A DNA stretch of 32,952 nucleotides, from the IMG/VR virus record IMGVR_UViG_3300020731_000051, positions 1 to 32,952 of that record. One strand, written 5' to 3'. Position numbers and translations under genes: made by a program. Positions 1 through 7,303 of this stretch are shown one piece after another (position 1 is the first letter of the stretch; each line of letters starts with the position of its first letter). Below the pieces are notes generated by a model, which saw only the letters and a list, made by a program, of their open reading frames with translations, had not been told where the DNA came from and made no database searches. This stretch comes from a virus.

Positions 1-93
1 TTACCAAATGCGCTAGTTCTTAGCGGAGCGTTGATCTGGTTGTTTGGCAACGGTGCTTTGATGGTATGGATTGCTTGCAACTTTAGCAAGTAG
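1..93 (+). CDS. C-terminal end of a small membrane protein (partial)
   Basis: The window opens inside an open frame that reads 30 residues and stops at TAG 91-93. The readable part is hydrophobic (leucine, isoleucine, tryptophan, glycine) and ends with a short polar tail, so it looks like the last transmembrane segment of a small protein. The start lies outside the window. It sits just upstream of a micro-ORF and a terminator, at the end of a rightward late unit. No family can be assigned from this fragment. Confidence 0.4.
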   Translation, partial: LPNALVLSGALIWLFGNGALMVWIACNFSK

Positions 94-116
94 CACACTC
101 CACAGAGAGTTAAAGC

Positions 117-194
117 ATGATTGACGAGATTGTCCCTCTGCGCCGTACAGTAGAAGACGGCGTAGAGTATTTTGAAATAAACGAATATCTGTAA
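117..194 (+). CDS. 25-aa hypothetical micro-protein
   Basis: A 25-codon frame with ATG at 117 and TAA at 192-194. A GAGAG purine stretch lies 6-10 bases upstream and could be the ribosome binding site. The product is acidic (several Glu and Asp) with no membrane segment. It is followed within 5 bases by an intrinsic terminator, so it would be the last gene of its unit. No family is recognised, and a chance ORF cannot be excluded. Confidence 0.4.
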   Translation: MIDEIVPLRRTVEDGVEYFEINEYL

Positions 195-198
195 TACC

Positions 199-224
199 AG
201 CCCCGCCCCGTGCGGGGCTTTTTT
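199..224 (+). terminator. Intrinsic terminator
   Basis: Perfect 8-bp stem AGCCCCGC (199-206) and GCGGGGCT (212-219) with loop CCCGT, followed by a run of T to 224. It separates the micro-ORF from the 761-aa virion gene. Confidence 0.9.
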
Positions 225-248
225 ATTGGAACAAACTAAGGAGTAGAT

Positions 249-2534
249 GTGGCACTTGACGGTTTTCGACATATAGCCGAACGGCCAACTGATCCGATTG
301 GCCAGCCCAATTCAGCTGGCAGTACCTTCGTAAACACATCTAATTCTTATGACTGCGCTATTGCCGGATTGCCGTTCTTCTTCGGCGTAAACGACAAGGC
401 TCCATACAAGCGTGAAACTGCACAGTATCGTAAGCAACAGATCGATCAGCAGAAAGAACCAGGCGAGCAGACCCTTACAGGTTGGTGGCTACGCTCACAG
501 TCCAGCTTCCACTATGGCGCTGGTATTCGCTACGAAGAGCCAGTAGAAGGCGACTCAGTAAGCCTACGCTTTAACAAGTCTGCTGGTGTGGATGTATTTA
601 ACATCGGTCGCGTTGACCTGCTTCCAGATGTAGACCAGCTTTACTCAACCAGCGGCACAAACATTATGTTTGAAGGTGGCAACGACGGCACGAACGACTT
701 TGCTCTTGTAGCCGATGGCTCAACAGTTAAGAAACTTACGCAGGGTCTTAGCCCTATTACTGTCACATGGGGCGGTTCTGGCACGATCCTGGACATTACC
801 CATGACGGAACTTACTATTATGTAGCCAACGCTACAGGCATTTACAAAGGTCCGCTTACCCTTGCAACCAGCGGTACGCTGGTCTTTACCCACCCAACCT
901 CAGCCACTGGCACAGTTAATTCTGTCAAGATGAGTTGGGTCAAGCAACGCTTGATCGTAGGCGTAAACAACTACCTTTTTGAGGTAACGCCAATCACTTC
1001 TTACAATGTCACTACAACAGTTCTTGGCGCATACAGCCAGAACAACATGAGCTACACAGGCAATGTGGCAATTATCGGCACAGGTCCTGTAGCGCATAAC
1101 TTCACCATTGGTTCTCTTGTAACCGTTGCGAGCGTAGGCTCGCCATACAACGGCACATGGCAGGTCATTGATGTGCCTACTCCAACGAGCGTAGCGCTCA
1201 ACATTCAAAATGCCAATGTGGCTCCAAACAACTCAGCCAGTGGCACAATCGTTCTTGCAAGCAACAACACAACGCCAATCTATGCCCACTCTAACTTAGG
1301 CTGGATCTGGACTGGCATTTGTGAAGGTCCTAACGCCATCTACGCTTCTGGCTATGTGGGCGATGTATCAAGCGTGTATCGCCTTGTCCTCGATACAACC
1401 GGTGCTGTCCCACTATTGAATAAGGCTGTTACTGCAGCTGATATGCCACGCGGCGAAATTGTCTTGGCACTTGGATCATATGTTGGTAAGTACATGGTCT
1501 TTGGTACAAACCGCGGAGTGCGTGTAGGCCAGATTGATACATCAGGTTATCTATCTTCAGGCTACATCACCTACGGTCCAATGACTGTTATCACGCAAGG
1601 TTATGACCCAGCCACAGGCACATACCGCACCCCTGCGGGAACCGATGGTTGGGTCAACTACGTGACATTCAACGATCGTTTTGCTTACTGCACCATCACC
1701 AACTACATCGACAATGGCGATGGCACATACTCATCAGGCTTGGTCAAGCTAGATCTTGGCAAGGAAATTACAACCAACCAGGTTGCTTGGGCTACCCACC
1801 TTCGTGCGCCAGCAGGCATTACTGCTACTGCACAAGACGCTGCCGTCTATGGCAAGTCCAACCGCTTAATGTTCTCGATCCAAGGTCATGGCATTTACAT
1901 CCAGACCGACCCAACAAACTCCAACTCTAGTGGCAAGCTCTGCACCAGTGGCTACCTACAGACTGGTCAGATCCGCTACTTGACCTTGGAAGATAAGCAC
2001 TTCAAACTTATCAAGGCTCGCGTTACTGCTCCTATCAACGGTGTAGTCAATGTATCTTCCGTTGATCCGCAGATGAATGTCATCAGCCTTATCAACATCA
2101 CATCTAACTTTGATATTACCAATGACATTTCCACTGGTATATCTGCACCGCTTGAGTCAGTAGGTTTTAGATTTACCCTGTACTCAGATGCGGCAACAAA
2201 CCTTACCGCTACCACATTCAACGGCTATCAACTCAAGGCACTTCCAGCCGTTGCCCGTGAGCGTGAAATTACTGTACCGGTGATGATTTACGACTTTGAC
2301 AAAGATCGTTACAACATGGAAATTGGTTACGAAGGATGGGCGTACGAACGACTATCTGCTCTTGAATCTATTGAGTCGAACGGAGATGTAGTTGTTCTGC
2401 AAGATTTTACAACCGGTGAGCAAGTCCAAGGAGTTATCGAAGCTCTCTCCTTTTCTCGCATGCAGGCACCTGACCGCCGCTTCAGAGGATTTGGCGGTCT
2501 ATGCCAAATCATGTTCCGCACCGTCAACTCATAA
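249..2534 (+). CDS. Large virion protein, probably minor tail protein or receptor-binding tail component
   Basis: 761 residues. The start is GTG 249, preceded by a strong AAGGAG (238-243) with 5-base spacing; the ATG at 247 is in another frame. The protein has no signal peptide. It is rich in Gly, Thr, Ser, Asn and Val, with repeating short beta-strand-like blocks of G-T-Y/W character across about residues 120-560, as expected of a beta-propeller or beta-sandwich virion protein. The last 150 residues are less repetitive. It lies directly upstream of the lysis genes, the usual place for distal tail genes in actinophages. The exact role (baseplate hub, fibre or adhesin) is not shown by any motif I can name. 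The virion assignment rests on size, composition and position. Confidence 0.6.
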   Translation: MALDGFRHIAERPTDPIGQPNSAGSTFVNTSNSYDCAIAGLPFFFGVNDKAPYKRETAQYRKQQIDQQKEPGEQTLTGWWLRSQSSFHYGAGIRYEEPVEGDSVSLRFNKSAGVDVFNIGRVDLLPDVDQLYSTSGTNIMFEGGNDGTNDFALVADGSTVKKLTQGLSPITVTWGGSGTILDITHDGTYYYVANATGIYKGPLTLATSGTLVFTHPTSATGTVNSVKMSWVKQRLIVGVNNYLFEVTPITSYNVTTTVLGAYSQNNMSYTGNVAIIGTGPVAHNFTIGSLVTVASVGSPYNGTWQVIDVPTPTSVALNIQNANVAPNNSASGTIVLASNNTTPIYAHSNLGWIWTGICEGPNAIYASGYVGDVSSVYRLVLDTTGAVPLLNKAVTAADMPRGEIVLALGSYVGKYMVFGTNRGVRVGQIDTSGYLSSGYITYGPMTVITQGYDPATGTYRTPAGTDGWVNYVTFNDRFAYCTITNYIDNGDGTYSSGLVKLDLGKEITTNQVAWATHLRAPAGITATAQDAAVYGKSNRLMFSIQGHGIYIQTDPTNSNSSGKLCTSGYLQTGQIRYLTLEDKHFKLIKARVTAPINGVVNVSSVDPQMNVISLINITSNFDITNDISTGISAPLESVGFRFTLYSDAATNLTATTFNGYQLKALPAVAREREITVPVMIYDFDKDRYNMEIGYEGWAYERLSALESIESNGDVVVLQDFTTGEQVQGVIEALSFSRMQAPDRRFRGFGGLCQIMFRTVNS

Positions 2535-2540
2535 AGAAGC

Positions 2541-2846
2541 ATGATGAGCAGCGCAGATCTAACCACCATCCTCTACAACACCGTCTTTACGCTAGGCGCT
2601 ACAGCCACAGGTGTGTGGTATGTATTCAAGCATGGCGTTAAGAATGTTATGCGTGAAGAGTTTGAGGACATTAAATCTATCAAGCATGAAGTAACGCCCA
2701 ACACTGGCAGTTCACTCAATGATGCTATACGCAAGCAGGTCATCCCAATGGTTCAGACCTTGATAGAGAAGCAGCAGAATATAGCGGTAGATGTAGCAAC
2801 ACTTAATGGCAAGTTTGAGCAGCACATTAGGGAGCACAATGCTTAA
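2541..2846 (+). CDS. Membrane-anchored coiled-coil protein, holin-like candidate
   Basis: 101 residues starting at ATG 2541, six bases after the tail protein. One hydrophobic segment lies at about residues 8-28, followed by a charged amphipathic region (about 35-101) with heptad-like hydrophobic spacing and an acidic and basic tail. Such N-terminal single-span proteins with a coiled coil are common next to phage lysis genes. A holin or holin-accessory role is inferred only from topology and neighbours (the membrane protein at 2839, the NlpC-like protein at 3189 and the amidase at 3668). The stop overlaps the next start, indicating translational coupling. Confidence 0.65.
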   Translation: MMSSADLTTILYNTVFTLGATATGVWYVFKHGVKNVMREEFEDIKSIKHEVTPNTGSSLNDAIRKQVIPMVQTLIEKQQNIAVDVATLNGKFEQHIREHNA

Positions 2847-3192
2847 AAATTTTTTTAAGAAAAAGTTTATCCACCCAGACACAGGCGATGTTTTAACCTT
2901 TGCCGAGCAAGCATCATGGAAAGTCCAAAGCATTATCCGCAACTGGTTCTTTGTATGTCTTTGGTCTGCTGTTACTTTTATCTGGTGGTTCCAACCAACT
3001 TGGTTTACTGATACTCATGCTTACATCAAGTGGATGAACCTAGCCTCATGGCTAGCTGTAACAGTAGAACTTATCATCGGTATTGCCATGATCGGTCAGA
3101 CCAAGCGTGATGCTCTTATCATCCGTCACATTCTCAAATTAGAGAAGCAAGAAATTGAACATCTGGAAGATTTGATCGAGGACAAGAAATGA
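2839..3192 (+). CDS. Two-span membrane protein, holin-like candidate
   Basis: 117 residues from ATG 2839. This start has AGGGAG (2829-2834) at a good distance, whereas the longer frame start at 2806 has no site. The N-terminus is basic (LKNFFKKKF), followed by hydrophobic segments at about residues 34-53 and 65-87 and a charged helical C-terminus (about 88-117). Two spans with cytosolic charged ends is a class II holin-like layout, but the family is not recognised. It overlaps the preceding gene by 8 bases and the following gene by ATGA, so the block is co-translated. Confidence 0.65.
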   Translation: MLKNFFKKKFIHPDTGDVLTFAEQASWKVQSIIRNWFFVCLWSAVTFIWWFQPTWFTDTHAYIKWMNLASWLAVTVELIIGIAMIGQTKRDALIIRHILKLEKQEIEHLEDLIEDKK

Positions 3193-3671
3193 CCTATGAG
3201 CCACGCATCGGAGACTACGGCTGTGTCAAGACCAACGGATTTTTCGGATGGCTCATCCGTCTCGGAACTTTTAGCCGATGGAACCACTGCTTCATTTACA
3301 TTGGTAATGGAGAAATTATTGGAGCAGATCCACAAGGCGTAAAAAAAAGCCCGCTGTCTAACTACACCAATGTGGCTTGGAACCAGCACGAAGAGTTGAC
3401 AGATAAGCAACGTGACGCGATCTTCTTCTACACTCATCAAGCGCTAGGCAAACCTTACAACTTCTTCACCATTGCCGATCTTGCCCTGCGTATCCTCGGG
3501 CTAAAGATCTTGGCTAACACATGGCTTGCCAAGAAGTTGGCTACAACTCAAGGCTATATCTGCTCTGAGCTTGTATCAGAGGTTTACAAGAAGGCCGGCG
3601 TTGATCTATGCCATAAGGAAGATTACTTGGTAGTACCTGGCGATCTAGCAGAACGGTTGATCTGGCAATGA
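3189..3671 (+). CDS. Permuted NlpC/P60-like (YiiX/YaeF-type) papain-like hydrolase
   Basis: 160 residues. The motif WNHCFIYIG (His33) comes near the N-terminus and QGYICSELV (Cys125) near the C-terminus. This reversed order of catalytic His and Cys is the hallmark of circularly permuted NlpC/P60-superfamily proteins, which act as amidases, peptidases or acyltransferases. No signal peptide is seen. The start ATG 3189 overlaps the previous stop, and the gene ends overlapping the endolysin start by ATGA. The context suggests a cell-wall or membrane-directed role at lysis, possibly a peptidase acting with the amidase next door. The substrate cannot be read from sequence. Confidence 0.75.
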   Translation: MTYEPRIGDYGCVKTNGFFGWLIRLGTFSRWNHCFIYIGNGEIIGADPQGVKKSPLSNYTNVAWNQHEELTDKQRDAIFFYTHQALGKPYNFFTIADLALRILGLKILANTWLAKKLATTQGYICSELVSEVYKKAGVDLCHKEDYLVVPGDLAERLIWQ

Positions 3672-4207
3672 CCTACCCATTGGTACAAGCAAAGCATTAC
3701 ACACCTGGACTAAACAAACGTGAGCCGATCCGACTCATAGTTCTACACAGCGCAGAGAACAACGAACTGCCAGACGCAGCACACAACCTAGCCCTTTGGT
3801 TCGCAGGCCCTACTGCCCCGCAGGCTAGCGCTCACTACATGGTGGACTACAACACCGTCGTCCAGTCTGTAAAGAACGAGGACATTGCGTGGCACTGCGA
3901 TATATGGGACAGGAATGTCGAATCTATTGGCATTGAGCTGACTGGTCGGGCTGCGCAAACCCCTGCCCAGTGGGCGGACAGTTATTCAGAAGGGGTGCTT
4001 AGGCAGGCTACAAGCCTCTGTAAAGGGCTTATGAGCCAATATGGCATACCTGCTACCCATCTGACCTATGAGCAGATCCTAGACGGCAAGACAAAGGGTT
4101 TTTGTACCCACGCCGATATTACCTATGCTCACAAAATTGCCGGTGGTCATACTGACCCTGGCGTTAACTTCCCTATGGTAAACTTTTTGAAGGGCCTAAC
4201 GGCTTAA
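3668..4207 (+). CDS. Endolysin, N-acetylmuramoyl-L-alanine amidase (Amidase_2)
   Basis: 179 residues with the Amidase_2/PGRP fold signature. The motif IRLIVLHSAE holds a first zinc ligand at His27. SAHYMVD lies at about 55-60 and IGIELTG at about 87-93 (Glu90). FCTHADIT (His148) and GGHTDPG (Asp163) supply the other likely zinc ligands. The enzyme would cut the amide bond between MurNAc and L-Ala of peptidoglycan. It consists of the catalytic domain only, with no obvious separate wall-binding domain and no signal peptide, so release would need a holin. Candidates flank it at 2541, 2839 and 4223. ATG 3668 overlaps the preceding stop. Confidence 0.9.
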   Translation: MTYPLVQAKHYTPGLNKREPIRLIVLHSAENNELPDAAHNLALWFAGPTAPQASAHYMVDYNTVVQSVKNEDIAWHCDIWDRNVESIGIELTGRAAQTPAQWADSYSEGVLRQATSLCKGLMSQYGIPATHLTYEQILDGKTKGFCTHADITYAHKIAGGHTDPGVNFPMVNFLKGLTA

Positions 4208-4222
4208 CTTAAAGGAGAACCT

Positions 4223-4411
4223 ATGAAGATCAACAAGACAATCGTTGAGCATTACCTAGCTTCACTTGTAGTCGCATCTGTTGCCATCTGGCAGACAGGT
4301 AACCACCACCTCAAGACAGTTGCTTGGGGAGCATTGGTTGCAGTTCTTGGACCAGTTGCCGTTGGTGCGTATAACCACTTCAAGGCAGTAGCAAACACAA
4401 CAACTAAGTAA
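4223..4411 (+). CDS. Small two-span membrane protein, holin candidate
   Basis: 62 residues from ATG 4223 with a strong AAAGGAG site just upstream. Two hydrophobic stretches (about 12-25 and 31-48) are separated by a short turn with His and Lys residues, and a polar tail follows. Directly after the endolysin and before a terminator, this is a typical position for a phage holin. Whether this protein or those at 2541 and 2839 is the actual holin cannot be decided from sequence. Confidence 0.65.
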   Translation: MKINKTIVEHYLASLVVASVAIWQTGNHHLKTVAWGALVAVLGPVAVGAYNHFKAVANTTTK

Positions 4412-4429
4412 AACTTAATAAGATTAAAG

Positions 4430-4460
4430 GCCCCGCTTAATTGCGGGGCTTATTTTTTTT
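4430..4460 (+). terminator. Intrinsic terminator ending the late and lysis unit
   Basis: Stem GCCCCGC (4430-4436) and GCGGGGC (4443-4449) with loop TTAATT, then a T-rich tract to 4460. It closes the rightward late transcript after the small membrane protein. Confidence 0.9.
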
Positions 4461-4606
4461 TGCTTTTTTGCTTGTGTAATGCTCGCTATCGGCTTTGCCG
4501 CTCGCTGTCGGTGGGCGCTCTGCGCCCCAACCCTTTTACTCGCTCCCGTGCTTACGCTCGTAGTATAACCATAGGCAAAAAATTTCTGCAAAATTGAAAC
4601 ATTAAC
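4461..4606. other. Non-coding spacer with GC-rich hairpins upstream of the early promoter
   Basis: No credible gene. A perfect hairpin GGGCGC-TCT-GCGCCC lies at 4513-4527. The 13-mer GGCGCTCTGCGCC within it recurs with one change at 18021-18033, and ATAACCATAGG (4565-4575) recurs exactly at 18057-18067. The spacer therefore shares elements with the control region upstream of the terminase. An open minus-strand frame here (4424-4798) has no coding character. Confidence 0.5.
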
Positions 4607-4638
4607 TTGACAAGCCATACATACCCCCCTGCTATGAT
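4607..4638 (+). promoter_or_regulatory. Early rightward promoter with a leaderless start
   Basis: TTGACA at 4607-4612 and an extended -10, TGC-TATGAT, with the hexamer at 4633-4638. The spacer is 20 bases, longer than ideal, but the TGN extension can compensate. The ATG at 4645 is only 7 bases past the -10, so transcription would start at or next to the A of the ATG. There is no Shine-Dalgarno sequence. Leaderless mRNAs are common in Actinobacteria. Confidence 0.7.
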
Positions 4639-4644
4639 CCAGCC

Positions 4645-4848
4645 ATGAACATAGAAACAAAAACAACAGTAGGTCACAGGTCGTTTTCCTCGTTTGCTTC
4701 ATGGGTGCGATGCGGTAAAGCATGGCAACTAGAACGCCAGCTGGGTGTAACGACTGCACCAGCTTGGTGGTTTGTCGCCGGCTCTGCGTTCCACTCATCG
4801 GTCGAACGCTGGTTACTAGAATCGCTAAAGCAAAATGACCAAGCCTGA
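4645..4848 (+). CDS. N-terminal fragment of a RecB/Cas4-like PD-(D/E)XK exonuclease
   Basis: 67 residues. The sequence HRSFSSFASWVRCGKAWQ with Cys23, followed by PAWWFVAGSAFHSSVERW, matches the N-terminal module of phage RecB/Cas4-type (PDDEXK_1) exonucleases. It carries the first Cys of the Fe-S cluster and the conserved GxxFH histidine. The nuclease core and the remaining three cysteines are missing here and occur in the frame at 5368-6030. The frame ends within an inserted cassette; its last six residues (after Leu-Lys) are cassette-derived. ATG 4645 is the leaderless start of the early unit. It could be a working half that assembles with the downstream half, or the dead stub of a disrupted gene. 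Confidence 0.7.
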   Translation: MNIETKTTVGHRSFSSFASWVRCGKAWQLERQLGVTTAPAWWFVAGSAFHSSVERWLLESLKQNDQA

Positions 4849-5062
4849 GCCAACGCCTATTAAGAACCTTGTGGTTCTCAAGGGCGATAAGGCGGATTAC
4901 ACATCGCTTGGTCCTATCCGTATCTGCCCATGCGGGTCAGATACATGGCACTTGAAAGTTAAATTTGATGAGGACAACACGATTGGTTTGTACTTCACAG
5001 ATATGCAATGCGTGTTATGCTCCAGCCTCGCACAGGCACCTACACCGGAATGGGGAGAATAA
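4835..5062 (+). CDS. 75-aa zinc-ribbon-like hypothetical protein
   Basis: 75 residues from ATG 4835, which overlaps the end of the truncated exonuclease frame. It contains CPCGS (about 32-36) and CVLC (about 59-62), two cysteine pairs spaced like a small zinc ribbon, with beta-strand-like sequence between them (WHLKVKF, TIGLYFTD). The tail is Pro-rich. It is the first gene of the inserted cassette and ends TAATG on the next start. The function is unknown; nucleic-acid or protein binding is only a guess from the zinc-ribbon pattern. Confidence 0.7.
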   Translation: MTKPEPTPIKNLVVLKGDKADYTSLGPIRICPCGSDTWHLKVKFDEDNTIGLYFTDMQCVLCSSLAQAPTPEWGE

Positions 5063-5187
5063 TGTTTGGCTTATGGATAAGATTTTTAACAGAAATAAAT
5101 CTTTGGTCATCCCGCAAGTTGAATGAGATTTTTGAATGGGATGCAAATGATGTTGACTGGGATGACGAATGTGAGGATTGCGCATAA
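5062..5187 (+). CDS. 41-aa acidic hypothetical protein
   Basis: ATG 5062 overlaps the preceding stop (TAATG) and the frame ends at TAA 5185-5187, again overlapping the next ATG. The N-terminus is hydrophobic (FGLWIRFL) and the C-terminal half is strongly acidic, with a closing CEDC pair. GGGGAG upstream (5052-5057) can serve as the ribosome binding site. No family is recognised. Tight coupling on both sides supports it being real. Confidence 0.6.
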   Translation: MFGLWIRFLTEINLWSSRKLNEIFEWDANDVDWDDECEDCA

Positions 5188-5375
5188 TGGGACAAAAGCG
5201 AGCAAAGATTATTACAAAGGTAGCCTTTGAGAAGGCATTTGTAGAGGCAGAGATTATGATGCGCAAAGCTCTTGGCGACATGATTGCCAAGGAGATTTTG
5301 ACAGAGACTAACCCAGCAACTATCGTTGGCCTAAAGCGAGCGCAAGAAATAGTGATTGGCCAAAAGGTTGAGTAA
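5187..5375 (+). CDS. 62-aa helical hypothetical protein
   Basis: ATG 5187 is chosen because it overlaps the previous stop (TAATG); a TTG at 5178 would add three residues. The product is charged and mostly helical (KVAFEKAFVEAEIMMRKAL and similar), with no Cys and no membrane span. The motif TNPATIVGLKRAQEIVIGQ near the end resembles small phage proteins that sit beside exonucleases, but I cannot name a family. Its last codons overlap the TTG start of the exonuclease C-half. Confidence 0.6.
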   Translation: MGQKRAKIITKVAFEKAFVEAEIMMRKALGDMIAKEILTETNPATIVGLKRAQEIVIGQKVE

Positions 5376-6030
5376 TCTAAAAGAGATTTGGGAACATGCG
5401 TTCCTATCTGAGATTGGCGTTGTTGAGCAACGCACCGGCACTAACCCAGTTGACTGGCGTGTGGGCGGTCGTGCATCTAAAGCCAACCCAGATAAAGAGA
5501 ACAAGGCTTGGTGGGACGAGAATGGTCTTCGCATGTTCGAGGACTTTGTTACCGCCTTTACCAACAACAAGTGGAAAGTCTGGATTGCGCCAGATGGCGT
5601 ACCAGGTGTTGAAATGGAATTTAATGTTCACTTTGGCGATGTGCTTATCAAAGCCTTTGCCGATCTGATCCTTGAGAATGAGGATGGATCGCTCACAGTA
5701 GTGGACTTAAAGACCGGTGCCTACACACCAGACTCAGCCATGCAGCTGGGTGTGTACGCATCCTGCATTGAGTCTGTCTATAGCGTTCGCCCGCAGTACG
5801 GTGCATATTACAAAGCCCGTGATGCAATGCTTCAGCCTAGCCCAGGACTTGAACTATGGACTATCCCCGTGCTGACCGAGATGTTTGCTCAGTTCGAGCG
5901 TGGTCTACAGGCAGAGATTTTTCTACCTAATATCAATATGATGTGCGGATCTTGTGGCGTAAAGGATTATTGCCATGCTCTTGGTGGTAGTCTTGCCCAT
6001 ACCGTTGATCCACTGGCACAATTAAAATAA
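5368..6030 (+). CDS. C-terminal catalytic part of a RecB/Cas4-like PD-(D/E)XK exonuclease
   Basis: About 220 residues from TTG 5368, which overlaps the upstream stop; TTG 5356 is the alternative, and no ATG occurs before residue 56. The nuclease core is complete: Asp99 (KAFADLIL), Asp113 and Lys115 (VVDLKTG), and Gln126 in QLGVYA. It is followed by CGSCGVKDYC (Cys193, 196, 202), the C-terminal cysteines of an AddB/Cas4-type Fe-S cluster. The fourth Cys is in the separate N-terminal ORF at 4645-4848. RVGGRASKANPDKENKAWW is typical of actinophage exonucleases. Expected role: end resection and recombination with the neighbouring ATPase. It could be active as a two-chain enzyme or impaired by the split. 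Confidence 0.8.
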   Translation: MSNLKEIWEHAFLSEIGVVEQRTGTNPVDWRVGGRASKANPDKENKAWWDENGLRMFEDFVTAFTNNKWKVWIAPDGVPGVEMEFNVHFGDVLIKAFADLILENEDGSLTVVDLKTGAYTPDSAMQLGVYASCIESVYSVRPQYGAYYKARDAMLQPSPGLELWTIPVLTEMFAQFERGLQAEIFLPNINMMCGSCGVKDYCHALGGSLAHTVDPLAQLK

Positions 6031-6067
6031 GTTTATACAACCAAACACACAAACAAGGAGAAAGAAA

Positions 6068-6481
6068 ATGGCAGCAAATAACAACGATACAAAGCTCCAA
6101 GTCAACTTCAAGTTGTCTGACGGAACTTTGATTAACCTCTACGCTAACTCACAAAAGGAACTTGAAGAGCAACTTCAGTCCATTGCTGATCTAGCAAACC
6201 TTATCCTGCTTACCGGTGGCGATCTATCCAAGGGTGCAAATGTTGCATACGCAACCAAATCACTTGGACTTACACCGGTGGAAGATGATGCACCAGCCTG
6301 GGCTGCTAAGTCAGCATCACCAGCACCTGCTGCTCCTGCTGGAGCAAGCAACACTTGTAAGCATGGCGAGATGATTTTCCGTCAAGGAGTAAGTGAGAAG
6401 ACTGGTAAGCCTTGGAAGGGTTACTTCTGCCCTTCACCAAAGGGTACGCCAGATCAGTGCTCAGCTAACTTCGTACGATAA
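6068..6481 (+). CDS. Zn-finger protein, ssDNA-binding or recombination accessory candidate
   Basis: 137 residues from ATG 6068 with a strong AAGGAG site. The N-terminal half (1-70) looks like a small beta and helix domain (LQVNFKLSDGTLINLY, then a helix). A Pro/Ala linker (about 76-93) follows, and the C-terminal module has Cys97, His99, Cys121 and Cys131 in KHGEMIFRQG..GYFCPSPKG..C, a zinc-finger layout. It sits between the exonuclease and the RecA-like ATPase, the position of an ssDNA-binding or recombination mediator protein in many actinophages. That function is inferred from context. Confidence 0.65.
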   Translation: MAANNNDTKLQVNFKLSDGTLINLYANSQKELEEQLQSIADLANLILLTGGDLSKGANVAYATKSLGLTPVEDDAPAWAAKSASPAPAAPAGASNTCKHGEMIFRQGVSEKTGKPWKGYFCPSPKGTPDQCSANFVR

Positions 6482-6484
6482 CCG

Positions 6485-7303
6485 ATGTTATCGCTGTCGC
6501 AAGCGGCAGCAAAGTCAGCCTCTGACCACGCCATCTTGCCGGATCTATTTCCAGTTCTACAGAACGAAGGAATTAGGTTCAGGCGTGGTCAACTGACAAT
6601 GATTGCCGGTGCTCCTAACGCTGGTAAATCTTTGTTAGCACTTCACTTTGCTGTTAACATGAAAGTACCTACGCTTTATATCAGCGCAGATACTGATGCT
6701 TATACGACTGCGATTCGAGCTGCTGCAATGGTCAGCGGACATACAGTAGCCAACGTCGAAGAGGCGTTTGCTAGTGAAGTAGGAGTTGAGTTTTACCAGA
6801 GTGAGTTGGAAAGTATCAACCACTTGAAGTTTGACTTTGCTCCATCCCCTACCCTTGATGAAATTGATCTATCTATACAGGCTTACGCTGAAGCATATGG
6901 CGAATATCCTCACCTGCTGATCGTGGATAACGCGATGAATGTAGTGTCTATGCATGAGAATGAATGGTCGGGATTGCGTGAGATTGCTAAGGCTATGCAT
7001 CACATAGCAAGAGAAACAGAAGCTGCGGTATTCCTGCTACACCACACCAGTGAAGGTGAAGGTCAGGCAGATATGCCACCGAGTCGCAAGTCCATTCAAG
7101 GCAAAATTTCCCAGTTGCCTGAAATGATTATTACTGTAGCCCTGCTGCCGTACACCGGTGAGTTTAGGATTGCAGCCGTTAAGAACCGCTTTGCCCGCAA
7201 TAGTGCCAGTGGCGCACAGTATGTGTCCTTATGGACAGATGCATCGCGTATGTCTATCTGGAACTACAGGCAGAATAGTCAACAGAACTGGAGTTATGAA
7301 TAG
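6485..7303 (+). CDS. RecA/DnaB-like AAA+ ATPase
   Basis: 272 residues. Walker A is GAPNAGKS (42-49) and Walker B is LLIVDN (144-149). The downstream VFLLHHTSEGEG (about 182-193) is the sensor-like strand typical of RecA/KaiC/DnaB-fold ATPases. There is no N-terminal DnaB dimerisation domain, so this is a short RecA-fold enzyme: a replicative helicase-like loader, or a recombinase of the kind phages place beside exonuclease and primase. It starts three bases after the zinc-finger gene, and its TAG stop overlaps the GTG of the next gene by one base. Helicase versus recombinase cannot be settled from motifs alone. Confidence 0.85.
   Translation: MLSLSQAAAKSASDHAILPDLFPVLQNEGIRFRRGQLTMIAGAPNAGKSLLALHFAVNMKVPTLYISADTDAYTTAIRAAAMVSGHTVANVEEAFASEVGVEFYQSELESINHLKFDFAPSPTLDEIDLSIQAYAEAYGEYPHLLIVDNAMNVVSMHENEWSGLREIAKAMHHIARETEAAVFLLHHTSEGEGQADMPPSRKSIQGKISQLPEMIITVALLPYTGEFRIAAVKNRFARNSASGAQYVSLWTDASRMSIWNYRQNSQQNWSYE

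Larger units (their letters stand above)
4825..5381 (+). other. Inserted 552-bp gene cassette interrupting the exonuclease gene
   Basis: CTAAA occurs at 4825-4829 and again at 5377-5381, both times with CTA as an in-frame codon of the exonuclease reading frame. The offset is 552 bases (184 codons). Removing one repeat unit joins residues ..WLLES-LKEIWEHAF.. in a single frame. The cassette carries three small genes (4835, 5062, 5187). No transposase, homing endonuclease or recognisable intron core is seen. The 5-bp repeat may be a duplication or may be coincidence. Confidence 0.55.

Noticed and set aside
4424-4798. Minus-strand 124-aa open frame
   Set aside because: It runs through a terminator, the hairpin spacer and the early promoter, has no ribosome site, and its composition is that of non-coding sequence.
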